Source: Nyssa sinensis | Taxonomy: Eukaryota; Streptophyta; Magnoliopsida; Cornales; Nyssaceae | DNA length: 64,000 nt | NCBI GenBank assembly: GCA_008638375.1 | Contig: CM018035.1 | Span: 23,758,307 to 23,822,306 of the forward strand | Reading direction: 5' to 3' | In this document: piece after piece, positions 25,602 through 38,064 of the stretch | Layout of the letters: the number at the start of each line of letters is the position of its first letter | How positions within the stretch are numbered: position 1 is the first letter of the stretch | Notes under the pieces: generated by a model | The model's database searches: none | What the model was told of the DNA's origin: nothing | Seen by the model: only the letters and a program-made list of their open reading frames with translations | Position numbers and translations under genes: made by a program

Positions 25602-25665
25602 GGAATTGAACCCTTGACCTTTGAGAGGGAATGAATTTTTCTCAAAAAGTTTACCAACTGGGCTG
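25602..25665 (-). other. tRNA-like module in G (antisense)
   Basis: On the minus strand an A-box-like CAGCCCAGTTGG (25665-25654) is followed by a B-box-like GGTTCAATTCC (25612-25602). Both differ from the tRNA consensus by about one base. It is homologous to the first module of element C (34749-34812). Confidence 0.6.
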
Positions 25666-27369
25666 CCATTACTTTGTGCATATTTATACAACTCAATTGT
25701 ATATATCTCTAAGTTAACCAAGCCCCACCTCAAATTGGACCAATGAGATTACATGCAAACCCCATATGATGGTTTCCCTCAGCCCACATCAGCCCTAAAC
25801 CCCACTGAATCTCTGATATATATATACACCTAGAGATGTATAGGTGTGTGTATATATATTCATACCTAATAAGTGTGGTTCAAAGGGGGTCACAAGGAGG
25901 CCTTGTGTGTCTCGGGTGGGGAGGAAAGGAATCAGAAACCAACTGCCTGTGTGTGTTTGCTCGTTAGAGAGAGAGGGCTGCATGTACGTGTGTATCCATG
26001 GCTTGTGTGTATACAAGCTTGTGCATGCCTATTGTTTACATGGAAATGCACCAAAGGACAAAGGGGAACTGAAGCATGACTGAACTGAGGCAGCCACCGA
26101 GGTCGTGCCTGAACCAAGCCAGAGGAGAGACTGCCACTGTTGAAGGTAAAAATTCAAATTTTTCCTTCATTTATTGGTTTGAATTTTTAGAATTGTTTTG
26201 AGGAAATTCTGAGGCTATAAGGACTGTAATTGCATGCATGTTAGCTAGACTAAAAATCTGGGTTGTTTAAGCATAAGAAGGACCATCGGACTGCTTGGAA
26301 TTCAAGCAAAAACCCAAATCCGCCATTAATGGACCTTAAGGTTGCAGGTCTAAATCGACCTCAACCAAACCAATTACTGAGGGTCCGAACATGAACTAGA
26401 CATTCCTAAGGTTCCAAATACCACTATACGCGACTGAAACTCGCATGGGTAGACCCTCAAAACCGAAGCTATTGCTTTCGGCCAACAAACCCAAACTCTG
26501 AAACAAGCTTCTAAACCACGATTTTGGAATGGGACATTGATCCCCATGGATACACGGTCACAACGAGCCAAGCCACGTGAGATTTGGTGGAGAAATGAGG
26601 CCCCACGACCGAACTGAAACTCTGTGCGATAATCGGTTCTACCGAGCTTAATCCTTGGATTCGAGGCACCAAATCGATGCCAAGTTGTTGGAATCACTCC
26701 TAAGGACTGATTGGAACCAAAAACAGTTGGAAACCGTGCTTGAAATGGCACGAAATAGAGAAAAATGGGGACTGGGAATTAGGGCAACAGTATACTGGTT
26801 GGTGAAGAAGACGACGAGTCGACCGAGTCGACTCGTCCAACACGTCCAAACCCACCGAACTGACTCACACACGTGTCGACGTATGAACTGGCCACCGCAT
26901 TAATGAAACGGCACAGTTTTGGTTTTAATGTTTTAAAATTCTGGAATCCGACTGTTTGGTAACACAGAAATAAAATTAGAAATTGAATTGGGGCATGACA
27001 TAAACACGGATAAGGACCAATTTGGGATATGAGGGATATGTTATCCCGGTTCTCTGGGGGGACCTGAACCGGTTGATTCAGTTGATAAAGGGACCGGTTT
27101 AGGGTTTTGAATTGAAAACCCAATGGCCCACTGTTTGAAATTAAAAAACTAAACCAGAACTTTTGTAAATTGGTTTTTGACCCAACAGTTTTGGGGAATT
27201 ACACAGTGGCCCAGACTTCTGAAAATTTATACATTTAAGCCCTGAATAAATTAATTAAATAATAAAATAATTATTTAATTATTTTATTAAATAGGTAAAA
27301 TTATAATTTTACCCCTAGACATTAAATATGTCAAACGGAGTCCAAATTAAGTAAATAAATAGTGTATTT

Positions 27370-28340
27370 TCACTATTTCAAATATTCTGGACTCAATGGT
27401 ACAGTCCGATTTTGGAAATACAGTCCCAAAAAATACAGACCCGTAAGTGATAAATGACCGAACTACCCCTGATGGTACCCAGACCCAAATAAAAATATCA
27501 GATAGCCTATTTTGACTATCTCGGGCATTCTGAACTCAACGGTGAGGTCCGTTTAATGAACTGAGGTCCCGAAAAATACAGACACGTAAAGTGTAAATGA
27601 CTGAATTGCCCTTAATGATACTCAGGGCCGATTAAACATAACAAACAGTCCAATTTCACTATGTTGGACGCTCTGGACCCAATGGTGAGGTCCATTTTAT
27701 GAACTGACGTGCCGAAAAATATGACACATGAAATTACCAAATTACCCCTGATACCGTACGAGACCTAAACAAAGTCCGATTGGGACGAAACTGATACCGG
27801 TAGGAGCCCAGACACTGGTGAGACTGTATACTTGATTAGATGACGAATCGGGGTCAGAATTACACAAAACGTAAAATGACCAAAATACCCCTGAGCACTG
27901 TAAGTGCAAAGTAGAGGTCGAATAAAGGTCAAACTGATCTGATAAATTGTCATAGGGATAATTATGAACACTGAAGGGCTAAATAAGACTTCGAGAAAGT
28001 CAACGCGTAAAACGAGAAATGACCGATGTGTCCCGACGATCTAAAGCAGATACCAAATGAAGTCCAAGGGACTTACAAATTTATACATGAGATATATGGG
28101 ACGTTCTGAGGACCATGATAGGGTCCGGGGCAAAAATGACAAAATTACCATTTTGCCCCTAAGACTAAATAAGTACCCAACTGATACCGATTAAAGTCTA
28201 AAAGACTTAAAACTTCATATATACGATATATGGGATATTCTGAGGACCAGAACAGGGTCCGGGACAAAAATGGTAAAATTACCATTTTTGCCCCTAAGGT
28301 TGAATGAGTGCCTGACTGATAACAATTGAAGTCTAAATGA
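27370..28340 (+). repeat. Degenerate tandem array, unit about 130-145 bp
   Basis: A block of the form 'ctggactcaa.ggtgaggtcc ... ccgaaaaatacag ... cgtaaa.tgac' recurs with anchors near 27402, 27541, 27684, 28119 and 28252, with weaker copies between. The A LTRs hold about two such units (about 36280-36470 and 49010-49200) and F holds reversed ones (about 16800-17050). The LTR families share the module at different copy number. Confidence 0.7.
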
Positions 28341-29000
28341 CTTAGGATATAATCCTAATAACTGCTAAGCCTAATTAAAGAATGAAATAGCCTCGGGTGA
28401 GACCCATTGGAAGGGCGATAGGCTACTAGGCTATCTTAGGTAATCCGATAGATACCTAAGATGACGAATGAGACCTGAATGGATGAGTTCTGATCTGTCT
28501 GTGATTAATGATTATTATTCAGGATATACATGGAGATGCCTGACGTACCTGGAGGTTATCGGATTATTTATGCAAGGAAATAAGCGTAAAAGTTTGTGAG
28601 TAACTTCTGACACTGTTTTGATACTGTCCCTTGATTTACTGATCTGTTTTGAATGTAATTATTTAAGTGCAATTATTTAAATGCATGTTTTCTGTACTAT
28701 ATCACTTATGACATGGTTTTAGTCTTTTTAAATACTTGACTATATTCCTGATCCCTGTGCTAGCATTCCGTACTGTTTTGCCCGTTTTGAACTGTTGAGA
28801 TAAAATGGATATATTGAACCATTATTTCCGAAACGATTAAATAAACCATGTGATATAGGCAAAGAACAACATTTTGTTGTATCGTACTGCTTTGTATAGT
28901 ATACTGTCTGAATGCTATATTGTTTAAATGTATGTACTTAATGTACGCCTTTTGTACCACATTCCACGTGATGTGCTTGTGTCCTTCGAATTAGAAATTC

Positions 29001-29608
29001 CGTTCAGTTCGGTTATGTGCTGTCCGTTAATGATATGTCTGCCTCGATTGATATGTTTCGTCCGGTTCTGACATGTTCCGTCCATTAATGATGTTAAGTC
29101 CGCCTTGATTGATATATAGTCCAGTTCCGTTGTGTACTGTCCGTTGATGATACGTCTGTCTTGATTGAAACATTGTTCAGTCCAGTTATGATTAGTTCCG
29201 ACAGTGATGTGTCCCTGACTTGATTGTTATGTTGTTTCTACCCAGTTCCGTTATGTTGTGTCCTGTTCATGATTTGCCTGTGTCCTGATTAGTGTATTGT
29301 TTCCGTTTAGTTCCGTTATAATTTTATCCGTTCGCGATATGCCTTTGCTTGACTGATGTATTGTTTCCGTTCGATTCTGTTATATTCCGTCCGTTGATGA
29401 TATGTCTGGCCTGATTGATAGATGGTCCAGTTCCGTTGTGTTTCTGTCCTGTTATTGGTATGCCTTGTCTTGATTGATCTTGTTCAACTCCGCTATGTTC
29501 TAGCCATTGATAGTATGCCTCTGTCTTGACTGATTTATTATTCCCACTCGGTCCCGATTGTGATTCGTTCCGTTAATGAAAAGTCTGTGTCTTGACCGAT
29601 ATATTAGT
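29001..29608 (+). repeat. Degenerate tandem array, unit about 57-64 bp, ten copies
   Basis: Each unit contains versions of 'agttccgttatgt', 'tccgtt.atgatatg' and 'cttgattgat'. I count ten units. The repeats are too diverged to be recent and have no open frame across them. Less regular TTATGTT/TTCTGTT sequence lies at the corresponding place in the C LTR (about 52400-52700). Confidence 0.75.
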
Positions 29609-30719
29609 AATAGTTATTGTTTTGACCGATTGGTTATGTCATGTTCCGATCCGTTTGTATTGTCTGTTCGATTCTGTTTTATTGTACTAGACTGCTTATG
29701 AAATGGACTTATAAAAATAGTTATTTTTGAAATGACTAAATTATCCATGTGCCATGGAAGCACAAAACTGGTTTTGAAACCCATGATAGGGAATCTGTGT
29801 TACTCACTGGGCTTATTTAAGCTCACCCCATTATTCTGACATTTTTTAGGAATTACCTCCATTGGATTAGAAAGTACTATGACATGACGTGAATAGGCCA
29901 AGTGGCATCGCAAGTAAGGATCTGACGGCACTGAATTGTAGAGACTGGTTTATTGTGGATTGAACCTGGTTATTCCGGTGAGTGGTATGTTATGACTGAC
30001 TTGACTGATATATACTAGATAGACATGGCTCATGGAACTAATGGTACTCTAGAGATATTAGATCTGCTCTGTTGTTATATGCTTGATTTTAGATATGCTC
30101 TGAGATTAGAATTGTTGACTGACTGGATTTAGTCTTGCTCTGTGATACATATACTTATGATGGATAAGTGAGTTGCATTCCCGTGATACAAAGAAAAAGT
30201 TTTAAATTCCGCTGCATCTGACCCTACAGTTGGAGTGCAATTCGTCGGAAGGTTCAGAATTTGCCTTTGGTTGGTCGCGTCGCGACCGACTGGCAGTCAC
30301 GTCCTCGACATCCGCGTAGGGTGGGGTTCGGGATGTGACAACTCTTTTTAGCCATGTTTGGCCACCTCCTTAGACAACTTTTGGTAGACTTTTTGACCTA
30401 TTCTTGGCCTATGTCCTAGGGCATTTGGGGGCCCATTTAGGCCATTGCTCCAAGGAATATTTAGAGACATTTTGGGCTATCTTGGGGGCCATGCTTGAAC
30501 ATGACTTAGACAATTTTGACCATTGGTTGAGGGAGAATTTGATTGGCATTTGAAACTCATCTTGGGTAAGTCTAGTAGCAAATTTTCATCCTTAATCTTG
30601 GGAAAACATGGGGAAATAAACATGTAATTAACTAAATCCATTTAATTACCTTTTATTTATTTTTCTTAATTCATTTCACTCACTCCCCGGGTTTTCAAAG
30701 TTCGTGGTGTGACATGCCC

Positions 30720-31520
30720 TATGAATGTAGAGCGACTTCTCTCCATCTTTTCTTATCCTTCCTCTCAGGGTAAGAACTCAAACTAGCACCTCTAGCCTGG
30801 AACTTAGCATCCTGAATCTTCTGTATATTCTCTGCCTCATCCTCTATGTAGTGCTCTTTCATAAAGTTTGGAGTACACCCAGATCTTGAAAGGCACCACC
30901 TTAGTGCAAATCGATGGTCTCAATTAGAACTCGAAGGTGCGGGCCTTAGAGGTCTTATCAGAAATAAGCTATGGGGAAAAACGAGAAAGTATAGAGAATC
31001 TGGACTCATACTGAGTCACAGTCATGTCCCCTTGGAATAAATGGACGAACTCTCATCGCAGCGCATCTCTAGTAACCTTTGAAAAGTGTTTCTCTAAGAA
31101 TGTGGTAGCAAAGACTTCCCACTCCATAACCATGGAAGTCTTAATTTCATCCCACTAATTCAGTGCCTCATCCTCTAGCATGAGGGTGGTAAGGTTGATC
31201 CTCAGATCATCTTCATAGATCTGCAAGGAGGCAAGGATTCTAGTGACAGTTCTCAGCCAGTACTCAGCGGTAAGTGGATTTGGTTCTCCCCAAAATCTGG
31301 GAAGGTTGAGCCTTTGGAACTCCCTCATGGCTGCAGTGGCTCTACTCTCCCTAACTTGAGGTTAAGATTGTGTTTCATTTTGATGAGTCTGCATAAACTC
31401 CATCATACCCCCTATGATTTATGCCCCATCTACTTGAATTTGTGAGGTTATAGGAGGCTGGGGAGCTTGTGGTTTTCCCTTACCTCGACCTCTACCTCTA
31501 CCTCGACCTCTCGGTGACAT
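30720..31520 (-). pseudogene. Element D gag N-terminal part
   Basis: Gag starts on the minus strand at 31520 with MSPRGRGRGRGRGKGKPQAP, a basic RGR run, and stops after about 33 codons. After the stop the same reading resumes with typical retrotransposon Gag sequence: FQRLNLPRFWGEPNP, then AEYWLRTVTRIL, then EFVHLFQGDMTVTQYESRF. It ends at the insertion of B; the zinc-knuckle part is at 12421-12980. The start is chosen because it is the first ATG after the primer site and begins the expected basic N-terminus. Confidence 0.88.
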
Positions 31521-31910
31521 CCTAAAAAGGATACAATACAAATAAGGGTGAATATTTAGTTTATTTTTTTCCAAGCTTAGTTATGTTCTAGAATATCATG
31601 TTTCATGACCTATCAAATAACCCCAAAATCAAATATGAAGACAATGTAGGCTATAAGATATATAATAAAAAGATGATGTTACAAGATAACTTTACATAAT
31701 TATATAAGGCAAACAATATATGATTTAAGTCAACAAGTTTTCAAGTAATAATATATAATTTCACAAGATACTCACAAAATCGTCATGTTATAAACAACAT
31801 AAAGTTCATGTCACAAATTTGCAAAAATCAAGTCTCATTATATTTATTCATTATTTTTTTCAAAGTATATTTAATGTTACCCTACCCCGTCGTCCCTAAG
31901 TGTTCTAAAC

Positions 31911-31928
31911 CTAGAGCTCTGATACCAA
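31911..31928 (-). other. Primer binding site, element D
   Basis: On the minus strand TGGTATCAGAGCTCTAG lies two to three bases after the 5' LTR end. It agrees with the initiator-Met tRNA complement over the twelve core bases and fixes D's orientation. Confidence 0.9.
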
Positions 31929-31930
31929 GT

Positions 31931-33557
31931 TGTCACGCCCCAAAATTTAAAAGTCCAATAATACAAGCTAATCGATATTTTTGTTAGAAAAAATAACAAT
32001 AATTCATTGAATTTTCAATATCGATATTCACTCTTCAATTACATAAACATCTTCCCATATTATGGGTAAGTTAATAAAAGAGATTTAAGTTCATAACTAA
32101 TAATCCCTTAAGTTCTCCAAAATATAAATATTGAATTCTTAGTTTTTACAAATTTCAAGTTTAAAATAGCATGAAAAAAATCACATCCTTGACAAATAGA
32201 GCGCATGTAACAAAAATAAGTATTCCAAAAAAAAGGTCGTCAAGTCATCAAGTTTCAAACTCCTTGCCATTTCCTAAAACTCGTAGGGGGTTCAAACAAT
32301 GCCCCGTAGGAGAACCTAACAGAAGGGAAAATATGAATGGTGAAAGTGGATGTTTGTGCTAGTGTAGTGATGTTCAACTTGTCAATGCAAATATGCGCAT
32401 AATTTATTAACATCAAATAAAATACTATAATTTATATCAAATCATAAGAAATTGTCATAAATTTATCACAAGCATATACTAATTTTTTCCTCTCAAATTC
32501 TATATTTATTTACCAAGTTATCTTACTGCCAACCAAGTTGCTACTAAAAATCTAGGATAAACCTCAACATTGACACAATACGGACCCGTAGTATCAAATT
32601 ATCCATTTTCGGGCTACTAACCCAAAGGACCAAGGTAACCTCCCGTGTGAGTTTACGGATAAGGCTGAAGGGAGACACATTCCCAAACACAATGTATATT
32701 CTGGGTCTTGAGCACTAATTTTTTTTTTTATTGGTATATCAAGGCACTAAAAAAAATATTTATATTGACACACCTAGCCTCCCTTTAATTTTTAAGTTTA
32801 ATGAGTCACAACAAAATATTCACACAAGATACATTATCAAAAAAAAAAAAAAAATTCAATAGCTAATATCAAGTCAAAATAATCAAATGAAATTACATTG
32901 GTATTTTAATAAATACTTGGTATGCATGCTTCAAAATTTATAATCATATAATTAACATATGTGAGAATGGTTACTATGTATTTAACATAATGCAGTTTAA
33001 TTTACTTTGAACACAAGAGACATTTTTGAGAGATAAAAATAAAATTAACATGAAGTATATCAAGACTATGCATCACTAATGAAATGTCAAGCATATCGAA
33101 TATTATTAATATCAACAAGTGCAAATAAAATTATAAACAATAAGAAAAAATGTCCTAAATATTCCATTTTCAACCTTAGGTTAGAAACCACGACCTCTTA
33201 ATTAATGTAGTAAAATATAGGATTTCCTCTTAGTCTCCTTAAGATATTCTGCCAATCAAAAGTAATAAGTTTGATGATGTCCTAACCCTTCATAACATCT
33301 TTAGCACTTAAAGAGACCTCTAATAGAGAAAGATGAGGGAGTAGAGAGGAGGAATTTGGAAGGGCCACTATCAAGAGAGGGGAAACGGTGGGAGGAGTTT
33401 CTAAGTTCGAGAAAGGTCCCTTTTAAACAGAAAAACTGTATAGATATACAATTTGAGTCCCGTTCATTGTTCTAGTCAATGCCTTTCGAGAGTTGCATAA
33501 AAATACATGGAACTCCATCCATTTTTCAAAAGAAAGATAAAGGTTTCCCCTTTTTTT

Positions 33558-33604
<47 letters not shown>

Positions 33605-33992
33605 CTGGTGAAACTTGTAGCAAAGCCTGTTGTGTTGAATACTCAACGTCACGTTTCTTGCACAACACTTTTTGTATAGCTTCATTTAATCCCAATTCTT
33701 ATATATATATATATATATATATATTCACACATAATTTAAGTAAATTCATGAACTAATTTATTTATTTATTTAATTATGTCACTTTGTAAAATGTTCAACA
33801 AGAGGAATATAAATACATAACTAAATAAAAAAGTAGCACATAAAAAAAAATTTGGTCTAATAATAAAATTGGGCCACTAATGCTGACATGTCAAGTCCTA
33901 ATTTACGCATCATATTAGTTATCACAAATTAGCACATAATAAATAATTATTAAATATTTTAATTAATTGTTAAAATTATCTGGGACATTACA
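31931..33992 (-). mobile_element. Element D 5' LTR
   Basis: A 2,062-bp partner of 6954-9039, from TGTCACGCCCC to GGGACATTACA on the plus strand, followed by TSD TGCAC. AT microsatellites lie at about 33563-33600 and 33700-33723. The two LTRs align throughout with many point differences, so D is not a recent insertion. Confidence 0.93.
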
Positions 33993-33997
33993 TGCAC

Positions 33998-34352
33998 ACT
34001 ATTGAAGCGAGTGAATCCGTGGATCTTGGTTGGTGCTGGAGCGTGCAAAATCTATTCAAGCTAAAGAGTACAACGAGAAGCTGCAGACAAACTAGCGGGA
34101 GATCACGAGTGTTGAAAGGTTAGTTGTTTGTGGAGAAGGTTTTGTGGACTTGTACTACGTTCTTTTTTATTAGTGAACTTTTTTTAACTTCTTGTGGGTT
34201 TTCTTTTTTACGAGGGTTTCTCACATAAGATCTTGTATCTCGTTCGATTGGCTTATATTTTAGTTTTTGTGGTTGGATGCATATTTAATATTGGATCTAA
34301 AGTTAATATTATTCAAGTTAAGATTGGTAATCCAAAACAACATAATGATGTC
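33998..34352. other. Spacer between D and C, not recognised
   Basis: 355 bp continuing the sequence interrupted by D at 6948. I see no LTR terminus or convincing frame. Bases 34348-34352 (ATGTC) would be the left TSD of C; its right copy is beyond the window. Confidence 0.6.
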
Positions 34353-34748
34353 TGTAATACCCCGAAAGTCTAAAATAAATAAAATGTCCCTTTTATGAGC
34401 TTAAATATATATTAATTCACTCAAAAATTTAAATTGAAACTAGTAGGCCGTAAATATTAAAATTTTTACACGAACAAAATTGGACAAATTTGAGTGATGC
34501 ACAGATAAAACGAACTTGATTACAAATTTTCCAATAAATGCGACGCATGTTTAGTTGAATAAAATACCATATAAAGCATTAAACTATGACATATAAAAGT
34601 AGCACACAAATTAAAAAGCAAGGCGAGAATACGAAGAGATTTTTAAAGCAGTTAAGACACAATGTAAAACCTGGTAGATAACGTTGAAAATAGACAAACA
34701 AGGCATAAGAGGAAAAGGGAGAAAAATGAGGCAAAAAGGGGGGCCAAG

Positions 34749-34812
34749 GGATTTGATCCATAGACCGAAATTTAGCAAAGACTTATGCCCAAAAGGTAAG
34801 CCAACTTGGTTA
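34749..34812 (-). other. tRNA-like module 1, C 5' LTR (antisense)
   Basis: On the minus strand A-box-like TAACCAAGTTGG (34812-34801) and B-box-like GGATCAAATCC (34759-34749). The same A box and B box occur in C's 3' LTR. It lies upstream of the TATA box, in the U3 part. Confidence 0.6.
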
Positions 34813-35533
34813 CAGCAATTTTGTGCTATATGTCTCACCCACAATGTATATATGTCATATCAAACTCCCAAATCTAAATACTCAAATTTGAGGTGGCAAC
34901 ACCTTATTGGTGTAACACCTTGACCCAAATAAATAGGACTAATTCCATAAATGCTTAAAGAGGGTCAAATAATAATACCGAGACAAGCCGAGCCAATGAA
35001 TGTAATACCAAAATAAACCCAAACTTTTAGGATTTTATGTTACGATATCAAATGAAATGAACAGTCTTAAAAATACAGACGAGGTCCCGACAATATCCGA
35101 GCAAGCCCTGATCGAGTATCGGGAAAACGTGTACATGTATGTATACATATATGTATATATATGTAATACAAAAATATATATATATAACCATGTGTATATA
35201 TATATATGTGTGTGTGAGTATATGTGTGTGAGAGAGTGTGGTTACATATAATATATATATATAACCTACAAAAATCAAAGCAACATTTAGTGAGGGAGAT
35301 TAAGAGCTCAGAAACGGAAAAGAACAAAGCAAGAAAAGTCAACAAAGGTAGGAAGACAAAGGAAAGAAGAGAGAGAGAGAGAGAGAGAGAAGGGAAGAAA
35401 CCGAGAGGGCGGTGGAAATTTTCCTATAAGGACAGATGCATGCACTGCATGCTTAGAAAATTAAGAAAGAAAAGAAAGGGGAACTGAAGGAGAAGGAAGG
35501 AAGAAAAAAGGGGAGAAGAGCAACTGTAAAAAG

Positions 35534-37465
35534 GTAAGTTCGGATTTTTTTCTTTGTAATTGAAATTCTGGTTTTTTTTTTGTAGAAGTTATTAAAGCTT
35601 TTAAATAATTACATAGTGGTAATCTATGAAGAAAATAGAACATGTAGGAAGAAAATGATGAATTTAGGAAGAAACTACGAGGGAACTGGTGAAGAAATGA
35701 GAGAGGAAGATGGGATGATCGAAAAACTTGAATTTATGATTTATGGTTATTCATTAGGTTTTGATGGCTCAAAAGGTTATCTAAATGTTTTAAAAATGTT
35801 TTGGGGTAGTTTAGAATCAAAAGGAGGTGAAAAACTGCAAAACAATTAAGTTTTAAAAATGGGAAAACTACAAATTTCGGTCATTGGTGCCTGAGAAGGT
35901 GACCGGAACGGCTATCGAAAAATCATGTGGAAGGAAGTACTATTCAAGGGTCGGGTTAGAACCCACCCAACCATACCTGTGGTTAGTCACACAGCGTCGT
36001 TTAGGGCATGGTTTGATTTTTAAAATAAGAAACAGTTAAGAGGAAAATTTTGGGAGAATGTTGCACCTGGGATTCAATCCCTTGACACAGGTAGGCTAAA
36101 AACCTTATGCCAACCAAGGTTACCACCGTGTCAGTGAGGCACGTGCGATCAAATTCTAACCTAAATAATATATAAAACATTATTATAACTTAATTAATTA
36201 AATTAATTTAGTTAATTATTGAGATAATTTTTTATGTCCAAATAAAGTTAATGAATAGTGTTTTCTTTATGTTTTGGGCATTCTAAACCCAATGGAAGGA
36301 TCTGTTTCACGAGACAGGATCTCGAAAAAATAAAGACCCGTAAAAATGCTAAATGACCATAATGCCCCTAGTGATGCCTGAACCCAAATTGAAATCCGTA
36401 AAAGCCTAAACCTATTCTATTCAACGTTCCGGACTCAACGGTGAAGTCCGTTTACCTAAATAAGATACCTATAATTACTATATGCATGCCACTGACTAAT
36501 TTTAGGGCAATAAGCCATATGTAATGTTAACCTAAGAACTATTTACTAATTTATAAGAAAGTCAAAAAGAAAGGAGAAAATTACATAATACTAAAGTAGA
36601 ACATAATGATAAAAGGTAAGTAAACCCCAATCTCTTACATGTGGTCTTCCAAGCCATGTTTATTCTATTACTGCCAGATTTGTACTCTTGTACGTACCAA
36701 ATGTTTATTGTTTCCACAATGTGATATTGTTCTATCTTGTGGACGTTTATTGACTGTTATATCATTGATCATTATATTGTACTATGCCTTGAAAGACCTA
36801 CTGTTATATTTTTATTGAATACATGATATCCCATCTTTATACACTCTTATGGAATTACGAATGATCATGACATATTATAAATGCCAAAATTATGCTCAGT
36901 CACAATATCAATCCGATGGTTTTTGAGTTGATAGGACCTACTGGTCGAGTTTGTGAACATACATATGGCAAAGATGGCATATTTATGCACTGAGTTATTA
37001 TGGCATTTTATATGCGTTAAATGAAGGGGGTATGTCGGGCCCCAAAAGACTGAGGGCCTACCAAGCCCGGAACTGAGTAAATGCATTACTTATGTTTGAC
37101 TGATATAATTACGTTTATTAAATTGATAGGACTATGCCATTCCCTATGAATAATCTTTTTTTGAGAGTTCACTCATTGATTGTTATCGATTTATTGTGGT
37201 AGTACATTTATGTTGACGGGTTTCTACTAAGAGTTCCATGTTCATGTTATATCCATTACTCATGATTGTTTATTATGACTTCTACTGTTCATTGGCCATT
37301 GTGGCATTTTATCGCTATTGGCTATCACAACATCTTATCCTATGATTGATTATCATGTTCACATTCATGGATTTATGTTCTTTCTATATTAACCCTAACT
37401 TGTGTTAGAGATGGGAATTTACTTATTGAGCTTCGTTAGCTCACTCCGATTTACTATTTTTTCAG
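35534..37465 (+). other. Putative leader intron, A 5' LTR (1,932 bp)
   Basis: The 5' site AAAAAG/GTAAGT is an excellent plant donor. The 3' site ACTATTTTTTCAG/GTAGG has a strong pyrimidine run. The 3' LTR repeats both at 48256-50188 (1,933 bp). Splicing would join the (GA)n leader to sequence about 290 bp before the primer site. Confidence 0.6.
36070..36133 (-). other. tRNA-like module, A 5' LTR (antisense)
   Basis: On the minus strand A-box-like TGACACGGTGGT (36133-36122) and B-box-like GGATTGAATCC (36080-36070). The 3' LTR copy at 48811-48874 has the better B box, GGATCGAATCC. It lies inside the putative leader intron. Confidence 0.55.
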
Positions 37466-37760
37466 GTAGGGATGCTGCAAGACCGTAGTAGGAGTCCAAG
37501 AGCATTGGAGGACATTTTGAGGAATGTATTAATTATGTTGTAGTTCTCTCATGTATTCATCACCTAAGGGTGATGTTATGTTGGTTCATGTTTTGACATT
37601 GTAGAACCATATTATGTATTTAAGACTTCTACTGATTTACTGTCTAAGTTTTATATTATACATTATTGTCATTGATACAAGAAAAAAAACAATAGGGACG
37701 GTCCCAAGGTCGGCCCGTGATACGAGATCCGTATAGGGTGGGTTTCGGGTCGTGACAGTT

Positions 37761-37778
37761 TGGTATCAGAGTTGAGCC
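37761..37778 (+). other. Primer binding site, element A
   Basis: TGGTATCAGAGTTGAGCC starts three bases after the 5' LTR and matches the initiator-Met tRNA complement over eleven core bases. Confidence 0.9.
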
Positions 37779-37953
37779 TTAGGTTCCAGTGAGTCATCGG
37801 AGAGAGGATTAGAGTACTAGAACTGTTAAAGTCTAAGAGTCAGTTAATAGATAACATTGACATTACTAAGTTAGACTTTTATGTGAACATTGACTGTTAT
37901 TTTACGTATACATTGACTGATTATCTTTTACAGAAATAGTTAACACTAGGAAT

Positions 37954-38064
37954 ATGCCGATAGCCAGAAATCATCTGACTGAGATGGATCGGGTAGATCA
38001 ATTGAACATAATAGAACGCCTTATGAAAAGAGTCATCAAGGCCCTACCCAGAATCAAGCCCTAG
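37954..38064 (+). pseudogene. Short frame at the gag start position of A
   Basis: A 36-codon frame beginning MPIARNHLTEMDRVDQ and ending in a stop, 196 bp after the 5' LTR. It follows a 3' splice-like TTATCTTTTACAG (37921-37933). In C the gag ATG sits at the same place after a similar site. It may be the stub of an ancestral gag N-terminus or chance. No gag continuation is seen. Confidence 0.3.

Larger units (their letters stand above)
26146..29849 (+). other. Putative leader intron, solo LTR G (3.7 kb)
   Basis: The 5' site is GAAG/GTAAAA. The 3' site follows CTGAC and ATTTTTTAG (AG at 29848-29849), and CTGAC fits a plant branch point. The corresponding C LTR reads CTAAC then ATTTTTTAG at 52871-52872. 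The interval is expanded by the two tandem arrays. Confidence 0.5.
25174..30340 (+). mobile_element. Solo LTR G, 5.2 kb, inside B 3' LTR
   Basis: From TGTAACACCCCG at 25174 to GGGATGTGACA at 30340, with perfect TSD ACTCT (25169-25173 and 30341-30345). At 5,167 bp it is far longer than the other LTRs here. The extra length lies in the putative leader intron, which holds two degenerate tandem arrays (about 27370-28340 and 29001-29608). It carries an antisense tRNA-like module near its start. No primer site or coding region lies inside, so it is a solo LTR, not a short element. Confidence 0.9.
12981..30714 (+). mobile_element. Element B: Ty3/gypsy chromovirus inserted in D gag
   Basis: The TSD TGCCC is at 12976-12980 and 30715-30719. 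The order is 5' LTR (interrupted by F), primer site near 18957, an internal region lacking recognisable gag and most of RT, RNase H/integrase/chromodomain remnant 20585-22787, polypurine tract and 3' LTR (interrupted by G). Without F and G it is about 9.5 kb. The left terminus is TATAAAG where TGTAGAG is expected. Confidence 0.93.
22799..30714 (+). mobile_element. Element B 3' LTR (split by G at 25174-30345)
   Basis: The LTR parts are 22799-25173 and 30346-30714, about 2,744 bp, from TGTAGAGATCTG to GTGTGACA. Near the start two copies of the CCGGTAGGGCA-like motif lie about 30 bp apart (about 22839 and 22868). It has TATA box 23228-23236, putative intron 23482-24353, a GC-rich block at about 24940-25060 and the GGCC minisatellite at 25085-25173. 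Confidence 0.93.
6954..33992 (-). mobile_element. Element D: Ty3/gypsy chromovirus, minus strand, host of B
   Basis: The ends are LTRs with TG...CA-type termini and a perfect TSD, TGCAC at 6949-6953 and 33993-33997. In element orientation the order is 5' LTR (33992-31931), primer site, gag (31520-30720), insertion B, rest of gag (12980 to about 12421), a rearranged PR/RT segment, pol (11757-9085), stem-loop and 3' LTR (9039-6954). Without B it is about 9.3 kb, normal for a Tekay/Del chromovirus. It is inactive, with many in-frame stops, one frameshift and a scrambled segment. Confidence 0.93.
34911..37757 (+). mobile_element. Element A 5' LTR
   Basis: TGTAACACCTTGACCC to GGTCGTGACA, 2,847 bp. 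It carries AT microsatellites at about 35130-35265, a (GA)n tract at about 35362-35388, a 5' splice-like site at 35534, an antisense tRNA-like module at 36070-36133, about two 140-bp modules at about 36280-36470 and a 3' splice-like site ending 37465. Confidence 0.95.

Noticed and set aside
26374..27123. 125- and 114-codon minus-strand frames in solo LTR G
   Set aside because: Antisense inside a solo LTR, overlapping each other in different frames, with no recognisable domain.
28970..29650. CRISPR-like or protein-coding repeat array in G
   Set aside because: Units are contiguous and diverged with no repeat/spacer alternation and no open frame; it is a degenerate minisatellite in an LTR.
34020..34350. 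Possible copia LTR or gene exon in the spacer between D and C
   Set aside because: No TG...CA terminus with partner, no primer site and no convincing frame could be found in the 355 bp.
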